A stretch of DNA of 64,000 nt, taken from contig NZ_CP084580.1 in assembly GCF_021869765.1 (NCBI RefSeq), positions 3,658,001-3,722,000 on the forward strand, given 5' to 3'. Numbering within the stretch: position 1 is the stretch's first letter; every line of letters starts with the position of its first letter. The notes under the pieces are model-generated. The model did no database searches and had not been told where the DNA came from. It saw only the letters and a list, made by a program, of their open reading frames with translations. The position numbers and the translations under genes are program-made. This DNA comes from Chryseobacterium sp. MEBOG06 (GTDB lineage Bacteria > Bacteroidota > Bacteroidia > Flavobacteriales > Weeksellaceae). Shown piece after piece: positions 35,601 to 42,735 of this stretch.

Positions 35601-35806
35601 TAAATGCATTAAAGACATTTAGGGATAATCTGCCTGCTTATCAGATCACTACTTATACCTATGATCCATTAGTAGGAGTAAGAACCATTACATCTCCTTC
35701 CGGAATCAGAGAAAACTATATCTATGATTCTGCCAATCGACTGGAAAAAGTAACCGATATGGACGGCAAGATCCTGAAGGAAATAAAGTACAACTATAAA
35801 AACTAA
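32675..35806 (+). CDS. Large exported YD/RHS-type protein with SpvB-like N-terminus
   Basis: Exported protein of 1043 residues. The signal peptide MKKVMIPIGILLMIGTVHAQ is followed by NLSTGTPSIGVLLHAIRVGD, MELPIKLQYDASGIKVGQMA and TSVGLGWSINNTG, a layout like the SpvB/TcaC N-terminal module. The middle is beta-rich with scattered YD-type motifs (FDYNSDTLPNRFSASQDIWG). The end is YD repeat (YTYDPLVGVRTITSPSGIRE, then YIYDSANRLEKVTDMDGK). It has no RHS core, toxin tail or T9SS sorting domain. It is 6 bp before the second RHS gene, whose signal peptide is similar. It may form a shell with the next protein, as TcB does with TcC (inference). Confidence 0.85.
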   Translation: MKKVMIPIGILLMIGTVHAQQESPKMVPRVIIPNLDANALGVFGKQSVNLSTGTPSIGVLLHAIRVGDMELPIKLQYDASGIKVGQMATSVGLGWSINNTGVLTQEVKDKIDGQSTNIIQQYINTPTYDGRNAILYNHQHLTQPYTGDDLETDSYTINYFGNTIPFFYNYNSNTYIPQQKDDTKISKEANTWKVTLNEGTEFNFDQQYSSKSVSSTKIIKQPPSTQQANSSPNINDSWYLTGITSRGQAATLRYLDSSSIYVSRGDETNDALSLIRSTENFKVIKEITTPFEKVAFEYGAEREDLISKTGKADLLKFIKVYDNNGKLVKQFQLVYDYYNEAQSLPSYVSIVSNAANIYKNKRLRLRAVKRLNIQTGNYENYYSFDYNSDTLPNRFSASQDIWGYYNNENNGDYMFSNIDKKKLTVNPQYASTGLLTRVTYPTGGFSEYTYESNVADRPANYNLMMPSAIDGIPKAIRLNRMPMHYKGNGKYEIPFIVDGPIVGNSFDAQVKISNCPGTVYSTTCNYKVMIDGSWLNPGTATFNANSLTIGNHMLTAKSNGHTEDPDNVEVPYFFSVGMQWQEKQSDTAPIVIGGQRVKKITSKDNTNTYTQEFAYVNEDGTASGTILTLPFVATTNNFGIVYSQGSNPLSKLKGQNLVYRRVERMEKDASGLPNGKTVQYFTKPIANNNFNKIPFPPPDDKAHTYGQLNKEEFFEFKNGIFKKIEESNYFYNYPEKCMSDNPTGNCNTILKGLSYSDIVNITNTSNIMDYLNLNWGLYSLEASPYKLLRKTSTKYLDNGALVTKEELDYTSSVHNNLTKSVTTFPDKTIQETGYQYAHEQNNADMIAANMIGIPLQTEVKENGKVISKARSIYGRNAQTSNLVLPVLEQKFDSDNMASALNVVSYDQYDATGNILQYTIRGSIPTAIIWGYNQTQPIARIEGAKLLDIQQSLIDAIVTASNIDASATANNDETPLLNALKTFRDNLPAYQITTYTYDPLVGVRTITSPSGIRENYIYDSANRLEKVTDMDGKILKEIKYNYKN

Positions 35807-35812
35807 GAACTG

Positions 35813-38800
35813 ATGAAAAAATTAATAATTCCTATAGGTGTACTTCTTGTAATGGGCACTGTAAAAGCACAGGTACAGCTGCCCTCCGGTTTGAGCAGTA
35901 CCAATGAAAATTATATCTACACAAGGACTTACCTTGAACCTAAAACCCAGAGTGATGCCAATGCCAGACAGGTTCAGTCCGTTCAGTATTTTGACGGTTT
36001 AGGAAGACCCAAGCAGGTCGTGAATATCAAAGCATCACCGTTAGGAAAAGATATTGTTACCCATATTGAATATGATCAGTTTGGGAGACAGGTAAAAGAC
36101 TACCTTCCCGTTCCCCAGGGAAACACTTCAAACGGAGCTATTGTTCCCAATCCATTGGGTAACGCTCCATCAGTGTATGGTAATGAGAAGATCTATTCAG
36201 AGAAAATACTGGAAAACTCTCCTTTAGACCGGATTCAGCAGCAGATTCAGGTGGGTACAGACTGGGCTGTTAAACCTGTGAAATTTGGCTATGAAGCCAA
36301 TATCACGACAGATAAAGTAAGGAAATTTGCCACCTCTTCCAGCTGGGTGAACGGAGCTACGTTCTCATCAATCAGTAATAACGGGATGTATGGCGAAGCC
36401 CAATTGTACAAAAATACAGTCACCGATGAAGATGGTAATAAAACTATTGAATTTAAAAACGGTCAGGGCCAGATTATATTAGTCAGAAAAGAGCTGAGTG
36501 TAACCAAAAATGCAGATACGTATTATGTTTACAATGAATATAATCAGTTAGCTTTTGTAATTCCTCCGCTTCTCTCTCAGTTAGAGACCTGGGGTATGGC
36601 GGAACATGATGCTTTGGCCTATCAGTACCGTTATGACGGAAGAGGCAGGCTGGTAGAAAAAAAGCTTCCAGGTAAAGGCTGGGAATATATGGTGTATGAT
36701 AAAGCCGACAGACTGATCCTTTCTCAGGATGCTAACCAGAGAGCTTCATCCAGCTGGATCATCTCTAAATATGATCTATTGGGAAGGCCTATCTATACAG
36801 GAATACTAAAGGCTGATAATACCAGAATCGGAATGCAGAACCAGATCAGTGGCGGAGCTATTATTGAAGGCAGAGACAATACCCCCCTGACGGCAAACGG
36901 AATGCCTTATTATTATACCAATATGCATTGGGGGCTGGACACTCTGCTGTCTGTTACCTATTACGATTCTTATCCTCAGCAGTATAGTTTTAATCCTCCT
37001 TTCCCTTCAAGCATTCTAGGTCAACCTGTACTGACTGAAAACCCAACCGCTGACGGGAGAAGCACCAAAGGACTGCCTGTGATGAGCCTTGTGAAAAATA
37101 TTGAAGATGATAACTGGACAAAAACTTACACCTATTATGATACCAAAGGAAGAGTGATTGGCACTCATTCTATCAATCATCTGGGAGGGTATACCAGAAC
37201 AGAATCTCAACTTGATTTTACAGGCACTCCCCAACAGGTTATTACTAAACACAAGCGCCTAAACTCAGATTCAGAAAGAGTGCTAACAGAAACGTTTGAG
37301 TACGATCAACAAAACAGATTACTGGTACATAAACATCAGGTAGACAATAATCCTGTTGAATATCTTACCCAGAATAAATACAATGAACTTTCCCAACTGG
37401 AATCTAAGAAAGTGGGCGGAATTGCTGCGGCATCCCCGCTTCAGCAGATGGACTATAAATACAATATCCGCGGATGGATGACCCAGATCAATGATCCTGC
37501 CACCCTGAACGGAAAACTCTTTGGGTATAAGATCAAATATAATACCCCTGAAAACCCATCGACAACTGGGAAGTTCAACGGAAATATCGCAGAAATAGAC
37601 TGGAATAACAGTTCTGAAAACAATCTCAAAAGATATGTTTATGAATATGATGCCCTAAACAGGCTTACCAATGCTTTTTATAAAGAACCGGGAACGGGAG
37701 TCAGCGGTAATTTTGACGAATACCTGACCTATGACCTGAATGGAAACATCAGTAATCTCAAGCGTACAGCGGCAGCTATGCCAGGAAATACGGCTACTTT
37801 GGTAGATAATCTTGATTATATCTATAATGGCAACCGCCTGACCCAAGTGATCGAAAATGCCATGAACGATACCGGTTATGAAGGAGGTAATAATATCATA
37901 GATTATGACCTGAATGGGAGTATGACCACGATGAAGGATAAAGGAATTCAGAATATTGCTTATAATCATCTGAACCTGCCGGACCTGTTCTCCATCAATC
38001 AGAATAATCCTTTAGGAGGGCTTACCAGTTTCGGACTGAGCTATCTTTATAGGGCAGATGGCACAAAAGTACGTAAGACTTACACCTCTGGAGGCGGGAA
38101 AGGACAAAACAAAACGACAAAGATGACAGACTATCTGGATGGATTTCAATATAATTATATCGAAACCTCAGGTCCTTGTTTATGGTGCAAAACCAGTGTT
38201 GCCTTTGAAGCAGAAGCTTACAGAGATAAGAATATTTTTGATCCCGGAATCATATCCCCTATATGGCTGCTTGATTTTGTCCCCACTGCAGAAGGATTTT
38301 ACAGTTTCATAGAAAACCGCTATATTTATCAGTATAAAGACCACCTCGGAAATGCCAGGGTAAGTTTTGCCAAAGACAGCACAGGCAACCCTGAAATAAC
38401 GGATACGAATAATTATTATGCATTTGGAATGAATCATATTGGAGGAGTGAAAGGCTTGTTAGGAGGTTATATGAATTATAAGTATAACAGCAAGGAGCTG
38501 CAAGAGACAGGAATGTATGATTATGGGGCAAGAATGTATATGCCGGATTTGGGTAGATGGGGAGTTATGGATCCACTGGCGGAGAAAATGAGAAGATATA
38601 GCCCTTACACTTATGTAGGCGATAACCCTATAAGGTATATAGACCCAGATGGAAGAAAATTTATTAATTTTGACGAAAATGGAAACTATACTGGTACTAC
38701 AAAAGATAATTGGTGGCATAACTTATGGAATGGAAGTAAGGGAAGAGTTGTAAAAAGTGATGGAAGTACACAGCAGAAATTTAGATTTGCTGATCCTAAA

Positions 38801-39340
38801 AATGATGTTGCTGATATACAATCAGGTAAAATAAATAAACTTGAATTTGTTACAGAAAAACAAGTCCGTACATTAGTTAGATGGTCAGGAGCATTTGATC
38901 CTAAAAATAAAGCGAGTAATAGGAGTCTTTCTGAAAGATATGATTATATAAAAAAAGAAGGAATAGGCGGAGGAAAAATGGATTTTGCTTATACACAAGT
39001 ACCTAAAATGTTTCCAAATGCAAAACCAAGTAACCCTACGACCAATACTTCAAATACAATATTTTTAGTTGAAGGTTTGGCTCATAATCAGAACAATTTT
39101 GGGAATTTTTTATTTGGTGCATCAGGTCGTGCTATGCAATTCACAGGAGCTGAATTATCGTTAGGAGCACATTATAATAGTGTAGTTAATTCTAGCACAA
39201 ATGGTTATAGTAGTCAGCTAGATTCTTCTGATGATCAACTTTCTATATCTAGTGGAGTGCTTTTTTCAGATAAGTACAATTATGGAGATATGCAAATTCA
39301 AGTAACTGTGGGAACTCCTACACCAGCTAATATACCATAA
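35813..39340 (+). CDS. RHS repeat protein with RHS-associated core and C-terminal variable (toxin-like) tail
   Basis: Exported polymorphic-toxin-like protein of 1175 residues. After the signal peptide (MKKLIIPIGVLLVMGTVKAQ) comes a DUF6443-type N-terminal region (ENYIYTRTYLEPKTQSDAN, then VQYFDGLGRPKQVVNIKASP). Many YD repeats follow (YQYRYDGRGRLVEKKLPGKG, YEYDALNRLTNAFYKEP). The RHS core runs from about residue 840 (YQYKDHLGNARVSF) to DPDGR at 944-948, with YDYGARMYMPDLGRWGVMDP. The last 227 residues are unlike the rest and AT-rich. HNQNNFGNFLFGASGRAMQF followed by ELSLGAHY resembles the Ntox44-type toxin pattern (low certainty). A small lipoprotein follows after 20 bp. Confidence 0.9.
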   Translation: MKKLIIPIGVLLVMGTVKAQVQLPSGLSSTNENYIYTRTYLEPKTQSDANARQVQSVQYFDGLGRPKQVVNIKASPLGKDIVTHIEYDQFGRQVKDYLPVPQGNTSNGAIVPNPLGNAPSVYGNEKIYSEKILENSPLDRIQQQIQVGTDWAVKPVKFGYEANITTDKVRKFATSSSWVNGATFSSISNNGMYGEAQLYKNTVTDEDGNKTIEFKNGQGQIILVRKELSVTKNADTYYVYNEYNQLAFVIPPLLSQLETWGMAEHDALAYQYRYDGRGRLVEKKLPGKGWEYMVYDKADRLILSQDANQRASSSWIISKYDLLGRPIYTGILKADNTRIGMQNQISGGAIIEGRDNTPLTANGMPYYYTNMHWGLDTLLSVTYYDSYPQQYSFNPPFPSSILGQPVLTENPTADGRSTKGLPVMSLVKNIEDDNWTKTYTYYDTKGRVIGTHSINHLGGYTRTESQLDFTGTPQQVITKHKRLNSDSERVLTETFEYDQQNRLLVHKHQVDNNPVEYLTQNKYNELSQLESKKVGGIAAASPLQQMDYKYNIRGWMTQINDPATLNGKLFGYKIKYNTPENPSTTGKFNGNIAEIDWNNSSENNLKRYVYEYDALNRLTNAFYKEPGTGVSGNFDEYLTYDLNGNISNLKRTAAAMPGNTATLVDNLDYIYNGNRLTQVIENAMNDTGYEGGNNIIDYDLNGSMTTMKDKGIQNIAYNHLNLPDLFSINQNNPLGGLTSFGLSYLYRADGTKVRKTYTSGGGKGQNKTTKMTDYLDGFQYNYIETSGPCLWCKTSVAFEAEAYRDKNIFDPGIISPIWLLDFVPTAEGFYSFIENRYIYQYKDHLGNARVSFAKDSTGNPEITDTNNYYAFGMNHIGGVKGLLGGYMNYKYNSKELQETGMYDYGARMYMPDLGRWGVMDPLAEKMRRYSPYTYVGDNPIRYIDPDGRKFINFDENGNYTGTTKDNWWHNLWNGSKGRVVKSDGSTQQKFRFADPKNDVADIQSGKINKLEFVTEKQVRTLVRWSGAFDPKNKASNRSLSERYDYIKKEGIGGGKMDFAYTQVPKMFPNAKPSNPTTNTSNTIFLVEGLAHNQNNFGNFLFGASGRAMQFTGAELSLGAHYNSVVNSSTNGYSSQLDSSDDQLSISSGVLFSDKYNYGDMQIQVTVGTPTPANIP

Positions 39341-39360
39341 AACTTAAATCAAATTAAAAA

Positions 39361-39864
39361 ATGAAAAAATTTATTTATTATTTATGTCTATTGTTTATAA
39401 TATCTTGTAAAAGTAATTATGAAAAAGAATTTATTAACAGATATTCGAATTATGATTTTTCAAATTATCAAGGGAGTGAGATTTACGTAAGAGGGTTTTC
39501 TTCTAGAAACTCCCCAATAATATTTTTAGAAAGTATCAAGAATAATAATTTTGTACGACTTACGATAAATTATAATAAACAGTCTAAGAGTATTATTGAT
39601 ATAGAAGAGAGTTATCCTAAAGATTCTTTAAAAGAGAATTTAAAAATTAATGCTAATGATCAACTGAAAAAACTCACAGCAGACTTTGTTGATATGAATA
39701 TTTATTATTTAAAAGTAGATAGTTTAGGCAATGTATATGTTAAACCATCTGCTGATGAACACTCTCCAGTCATAGGGAAGTTTATTTCAGAAGAATATAG
39801 AAAAAAGATATTTGTAAAAAGTATTTCTCTAAAAAACGGATGGTATAAAGAAATTTATGATTAG
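39361..39864 (+). CDS. Small lipoprotein, candidate immunity protein for the RHS tail
   Basis: Unrecognised lipoprotein of 167 residues. The signal MKKFIYYLCLLFIISC gives a lipidated Cys16. The mature part has blocks such as SNYDFSNYQGSEIYVRGFSS and NAPISFLE-like NSPIIFLESIKNNNFVRLTI, and looks like a compact alpha/beta domain. Base use is strikingly AT-rich (7 G/C in the first 60 bases), matching the preceding toxin tail and unlike the RHS body. Position directly after a variable RHS tail is the classic place for a cognate immunity gene; a periplasmic lipoprotein would suit a toxin acting in or entering through the periplasm. Immunity function is inference. Confidence 0.65.
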   Translation: MKKFIYYLCLLFIISCKSNYEKEFINRYSNYDFSNYQGSEIYVRGFSSRNSPIIFLESIKNNNFVRLTINYNKQSKSIIDIEESYPKDSLKENLKINANDQLKKLTADFVDMNIYYLKVDSLGNVYVKPSADEHSPVIGKFISEEYRKKIFVKSISLKNGWYKEIYD

Positions 39865-39946
39865 ATAATTTGTAAGAATAAGATGGTAATGTATCAAATG
39901 TGTTGGTAAGCCGCTACGCATTCTATGACTTTGAGTAGATAAAAAT

Positions 39947-39973
39947 AACCCACCGCAAAAGCGGTGGGTTTTG
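39947..39973 (+). terminator. Terminator of the RHS operon
   Basis: Perfect 10-bp stem AACCCACCGC / GCGGTGGGTT with an AAAA loop, followed by a short T-run, 83 bp after the candidate immunity gene. Confidence 0.88.
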
Positions 39974-40141
39974 TGTATTATAGCGTTGCGATATTTTTAG
40001 GTGGTACATTTTCGTAGTTGGATCGATAAAAGTACAGAGCAAATGTATTAGAAGGAATCATTGCTGCTATAGAGATATAGAATCCTGTTTCAGATCCATT
40101 AAACTTTAGTATCCACAAAAGGATAATTACAATGGTAGTAT

Positions 40142-40149
40142 ATAGTGAA
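40142..40149. repeat. 8-bp target-site duplication, left copy (ATAGTGAA)
   Basis: ATAGTGAA occurs immediately outside both ends of the IS element (here and at 41514-41521). An 8-bp duplication is what IS256-family transposition produces. Confidence 0.88.
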
Positions 40150-41513
40150 GACACTATCCCACGAAGTGTGTAAGTTAAAAAGTTAGGGCTTGGATTTTAT
40201 AATCTGAGCCTTTGTTCAAAAATAAGCATAAACTGGTTAAGAACAATACCCCAATTTTGAATTGGCATGGTCCATTTTTTAGTAGATTCTTTTAAAGCGA
40301 GATACACTGATTTCATTACGGCATCATCTGTAGGAAAAGACATTTTGTTTTTGGTGTATTTTCTGATTTTTCCGTTGAGATTTTCAATTAAATTAGTTGT
40401 ATAAATGATTTTTCGGATCTCTAAAGGAAATTCAAAAAATACAGTCAGCTCATCCCAATTATTCCGCCAGGATGCAATAGCATAAGAATATTTGCTTTCC
40501 CATTTTTCTGCAAAATCGTCCAGAGCTGCTTCAGCTGCTTGTTTTGTTGGAGCAGTGTAAATATGCTTCATATCGGCAGAAAATTCTTTTCTGTCCTTCC
40601 AAACTACATATTTGCAGGCATTTCTGATCTGATGGACAACACAGATCTGGGTTTGAGATTCAGGAAAAACAGAACGTATGGTCTGGGTAAATCCGTTTAA
40701 ATTATCGGTGGCGGTGATGAGAATATCCTCTACACCACGAGCTTTTAAATCTGTGAGAACACTCATCCAGAAGGCTGAGCTTTCATTTTTTCCAAGCCAC
40801 ATTCCCAATACTTCCTTTCTCCCGTCACGGCTTAATCCCACAGCCAGATAAACGGTTTTATTAATGACTTTGGAGTTTTCCCTTACTTTGAAAACAATCC
40901 CATCCATCCAGACAATGAGATACACATCTTCAAGCGGCCGGTTCTGCCAACTTACTGCTTCACTTGCAACCGCATTGGTGATTCGTGATATGGTGGAAGT
41001 AGAAACCTCAAAATCATACATTTCACGGATTTGTTCCTCAATGTCTGATACGCTCATTCCTTTGGCATAGAATGAGATGATAATGTTTTCCAAACCATCG
41101 ATAATGTTGTGCCTTTTGGGAACTAATGCTGGCTCAAAACTACCTTCTCTATCTCTGGGAACCTTAATCTCGGATTCCCCAAAAGAAGATTTTATTTTTT
41201 GGTTCCATGACCGTTTCGGTAATTTCCATTAGTTGTTTTACCATGCTTTTCGTTGTCCAGATGACTGTCCAGCTCTGCATCCAACATGTGCTCCACAGCT
41301 TTTTTGTGTAGTTCTTTGAAGAAGGATGTTAAATCTTCCCCATTCTTAAAGGACTTATAGAAATCCTTGTTGTTTAATAAGTCTTCTTTGTCTATCATAA
41401 CTATATAATGGTTAAAAATAATAAAAAGTTATTTCCGTAAAATTTTTTGAGCTCTAAGGGCTCAAAATTTTCCAGAATAACTTTTCAACTTACACAGTTA
41501 GTGAGACACTACC
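40150..41513 (-). mobile_element. IS256-family insertion sequence
   Basis: A 1364-bp element with imperfect terminal inverted repeats of about 36 bp. Both ends begin with G and share the identical block TGTGTAAGTT followed by AAAAGTTA. It is flanked by the 8-bp duplication ATAGTGAA, so the boundaries are exact. It carries one transposase gene in two frames on the minus strand. The insertion lies just after the RHS operon's terminator. Confidence 0.93.
40197..41398 (-). pseudogene. IS256-family transposase (frameshifted)
   Basis: Mutator-like DDE transposase split into an N-terminal 68-codon frame (41398-41192) and a main frame ending at 40197. The first ends ...[10 protein letters not shown] then TAA; the -1 frame continues [20 protein letters not shown] and joins directly to the main part. 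The break falls at six consecutive A (T on the plus strand, 41195-41200), and seven A would restore one ~400-residue protein. The DDE residues look intact: Asp in [10 protein letters not shown], Asp in [10 protein letters not shown], Glu in [13 protein letters not shown]. It is either a real frameshift or rescued by slippage. Confidence 0.88.
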
Positions 41514-41521
41514 ATAGTGAA
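41514..41521. repeat. 8-bp target-site duplication, right copy (ATAGTGAA)
   Basis: Direct copy of 40142-40149, immediately outside the right end of the IS. Confidence 0.88.
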
Positions 41522-41574
41522 ATAAACAAAGCAGATATAAGAGCGATCCAGTTGTTGACAATCTTATAAAAAAA

Positions 41575-41607
41575 ACAAAAAAACCTTCACATATGAAGGT
41601 TTTTTTA
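41575..41607. terminator. Terminator after the SRPBCC gene
   Basis: Stem AAAAAACCTTC / GAAGGTTTTTT with a 6-nt loop, directly at the stop of the minus-strand SRPBCC gene. A/T runs on both sides allow termination in both directions. Confidence 0.85.
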
Positions 41608-41997
41608 TTATTTATAAGCTTCGATTTTGTCAGTAAGCGTATTGATAAAGTTTTGTAATGGTTTTTCTACCATCATTTTGATGAACGGATTGAATTTCCC
41701 CTCAAATAACATCTGAACTTCAGTCTGGTTTTCGTTGATTGGGTTCAAAGTTGCCGTCAATGAGAAATCTAAGCTTGAACTTGCGGATCTCAAAACAGCT
41801 TTCTGATCGTCTACTTCATCTATTTTCAAAGCGATTTCCGGCATTCCCTGTAATCCAAATTTAAAACCGTTATCTCTTGTTTCAAACTTTTGAAGACCGT
41901 CCGGCATAAAATCTTTGTAGTTTTCAGGAGTTTTTAACAATTCCGACAACTCTTTAGATGATTTATTGACAATAATTTTTCGTCCTTCTAAATTCAT
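41608..41997 (-). CDS. SRPBCC-fold protein
   Basis: Small soluble protein of 129 residues with the START/SRPBCC helix-grip layout. The N-terminal strand MNLEGRKIIVNKSSKELSEL is followed by a helix and LKTPENYKDFMPDGLQKFET. Alternating strands follow (FGLQGMPEIALKIDEVDDQK, then SSLDFSLTATLNPINENQT), and a long C-terminal helix (MMVEKPLQNFINTLTDKIEA) closes the cavity. This is the usual size of the orphan SRPBCC proteins of Flavobacteriia, which have no assigned ligand. It is divergent from the NUDIX gene with 36 bp between starts, so the two promoters must overlap. Confidence 0.85.
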   Translation of the reverse strand: MNLEGRKIIVNKSSKELSELLKTPENYKDFMPDGLQKFETRDNGFKFGLQGMPEIALKIDEVDDQKAVLRSASSSLDFSLTATLNPINENQTEVQMLFEGKFNPFIKMMVEKPLQNFINTLTDKIEAYK

Positions 41998-42033
41998 TTT
42001 TTATTTTTGTATTTAAATTCTTAATTCTTACAA

Positions 42034-42645
42034 ATGTATAAAGTTTTTGTGAACGAAAAAAAATTATTGATATCTAAGCATCCCGAAAGACTTGAAAAAA
42101 ATCTCGGGTATGAAAGTTTCACGACTTTAGAGATTGCATTGGATATTTTGGAAAATACTTCAGTGAATGAACTGAATGTTTTTGGTGAGAATATTGAAGA
42201 AATCTGGCATGAATTCCAGAAGCTTTTCAGAATTATAGAAGCTGCGGGGGGACTTGTTAATAATCCGGTAGGAGATACACTTTTTATCAAAAGATTAGGC
42301 AGATGGGATCTTCCTAAAGGAAAAATGGAAAAAGGAGAATCCAGAGAAGAATCTGCCGTACGTGAAATAGAGGAAGAAACAGGTCTTAAAGATGTTGAAC
42401 TCGTTCAATTCATCAATACAACCTACCATATTTATGTGGAGAGAAATGGGGAAAAAATATTAAAATGCACCCATTGGTTTGAAATGAAATTCAGCGGCAA
42501 TGATACTTCCAAGCCACAGACTGAAGAAGGCATTACTGAAGTTGCCTGGAAGAACACCGTTCAGATTGAAAATGAAGTCTTTCCAAGTACATTTCAGAAT
42601 ATTAAGCTGATTGTAAAAGAATTTTGGGATTCAAAGGCAAAATAA
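42034..42645 (+). CDS. NUDIX hydrolase
   Basis: Hydrolase of nucleoside diphosphates linked to another moiety, 203 residues. The Nudix box is complete at about residues 96-118: GKMEKGESREESAVREIEEE then TGL, fitting GX5EX7REUXEEXGU. An N-terminal ~70 residues (FVNEKKLLISKHPERLEKNL) precede the domain and are typical of a flavobacterial subgroup whose substrate is unknown. The strand FIKRLGRWDLPKG leads into the box. It is divergent from the SRPBCC gene and followed by a GC-rich hairpin at 42663. Confidence 0.9.
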   Translation: MYKVFVNEKKLLISKHPERLEKNLGYESFTTLEIALDILENTSVNELNVFGENIEEIWHEFQKLFRIIEAAGGLVNNPVGDTLFIKRLGRWDLPKGKMEKGESREESAVREIEEETGLKDVELVQFINTTYHIYVERNGEKILKCTHWFEMKFSGNDTSKPQTEEGITEVAWKNTVQIENEVFPSTFQNIKLIVKEFWDSKAK

Positions 42646-42662
42646 ATTTCAAAAGTCTAAAG

Positions 42663-42704
42663 GACGGTAGAGGAGCATTGAACCCCTCCTCTACCCTGCC
42701 GTCT
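42663..42704 (+). terminator. GC-rich hairpin between NUDIX gene and murF
   Basis: GACGGTAGAGGAG pairs with CTCCTCTACCC.GCCGTC through a small bulge. It lies between convergent genes. The T-tract is poor, so this may be a Rho-independent terminator of low strength or another structured element. Confidence 0.5.
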
Positions 42705-42735
42705 TGTAAATATAATCAGCTTCCTATATAATATC

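Larger units (their letters stand above)
39978..41574 (-). pseudogene. Membrane-protein remnant interrupted by IS256-family element
   Basis: If the IS and one target copy are removed, a minus-strand frame joins across the site (codons ..GCT TTG TTT ATT TCA CTA TAT ACT ACC..) and ends in TAA at 39978-39980. The product is hydrophobic: NNWIALISALFIS / LYTTIVIILLWILKFNGSET, then GFYISIAAMIPSNTFALYFY and a polar tail. About 75 codons are open, but no in-frame ATG precedes them and the upstream part runs into the terminator of the SRPBCC gene. It was probably already a 5'-truncated remnant. Its family is not recognised. Confidence 0.6.

Noticed and set aside
41192..41398. Independent 68-aa small gene
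   Set aside because: It is the N-terminal part of the frameshifted IS256 transposase.
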